A DNA stretch of 21,086 bases from an uncultured Oscillospiraceae bacterium. GTDB taxonomy: Bacteria; Bacillota; Clostridia; Oscillospirales; Oscillospiraceae. The DNA lies in contig CAJTWF010000041.1 in NCBI GenBank assembly GCA_910579965.1, positions 1-21,086 of the forward strand, in the 5' to 3' direction. Below are positions 21,067 through 21,086 of this stretch, piece after piece. Numbering within the stretch: the first letter of the stretch is position 1; each line of letters begins with the position of its first letter. Below the pieces are notes generated by a model, which was given only the letters and a program-made list of their open reading frames with translations, searched no databases and had not been told where the DNA came from. A program made the translations under genes and the position numbers.

Positions 21067-21086
21067 TTTTGCCCTGCAAGGCAAAA
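21067..21086. repeat. Inverted repeat at the right edge of the window
   Basis: TTTTGCC (21067-21073) and GGCAAAA (21080-21086) flank CTGCAA and may extend past the edge, since TT precedes the left arm. From 21008 to the edge no ORF is supported. It could be a terminator, an intergenic repeat or the start of a mobile element; too little is visible to decide. Confidence 0.4.

Overview
The window looks like a chromosomal segment of a spore-forming, G+C-rich Clostridia bacterium, most likely of the Oscillospiraceae type. The reasons are the sporulation genes (cotJ genes, cwlD, yunB), classic AGGAGG Shine-Dalgarno sites, TTGACA/TATAAT promoters with 17-bp spacers, a T-box riboswitch, frequent GTG and TTG starts, and GC-rich codon use. 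Genus assignment is inference. Most of the window is ordinary core genome. No tRNA, CRISPR array, complete insertion sequence or phage gene was recognised.

Layout. 1-1345: the tail of an unknown gene, then a leftward cotJ spore-coat operon in which CotJA and CotJB appear fused into one protein, followed by CotJC. 1346-3500: rightward cwlD (cortex amidase) and radA (recombination ATPase). 3501-4664: an A+T-richer islet with two small accessory genes (CD3324-family and DUF1062-like), two possible mini-ORFs and a bracketed promoter. 4712-8186: a strong promoter, a valine T-box with specifier GTC, a YcxB-like membrane protein gene and valS. 8212-10891: a DUF1858 redox-disulfide protein, trmK, a Nif3-like gene overlapping it, and yebC. 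10965-12643 (leftward): rnpB, a GNAT acetyltransferase and a short QueG-like iron-sulfur protein. 12702-17776: an MBL-fold hydrolase overlapping murD, then yunB, a small membrane protein and ligA. 17815-19026: inorganic pyrophosphatase flanked by two leftward paralogous genes of about 75 codons. 19183-20979: an ABC-F ATPase gene behind a long structured leader. 20982-21086: hairpins and non-coding sequence running off the edge.

The genes form several functional groups: spore coat and cortex (cotJ, cwlD, yunB), DNA maintenance (radA, ligA), translation and RNA (valS, trmK, rnpB, yebC, ABC-F), cell wall (murD) and phosphate metabolism (ppa). The most interesting signal is the ABC-F leader at 19183-19422. 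It has a possible three-codon ORF (Met-Arg-Ile-stop), a long stem that would act as antiterminator, and an intrinsic terminator that shares bases with that stem. The bases of the tiny ORF are also complementary to the antiterminator arm. That is the layout expected of a ribosome-stalling attenuator that senses translation-blocking antibiotics, although this mechanism is inferred. Second in interest are the CotJA-CotJB fusion, the YcxB-like gene placed under valine T-box control, and the paralogous pair flanking ppa.
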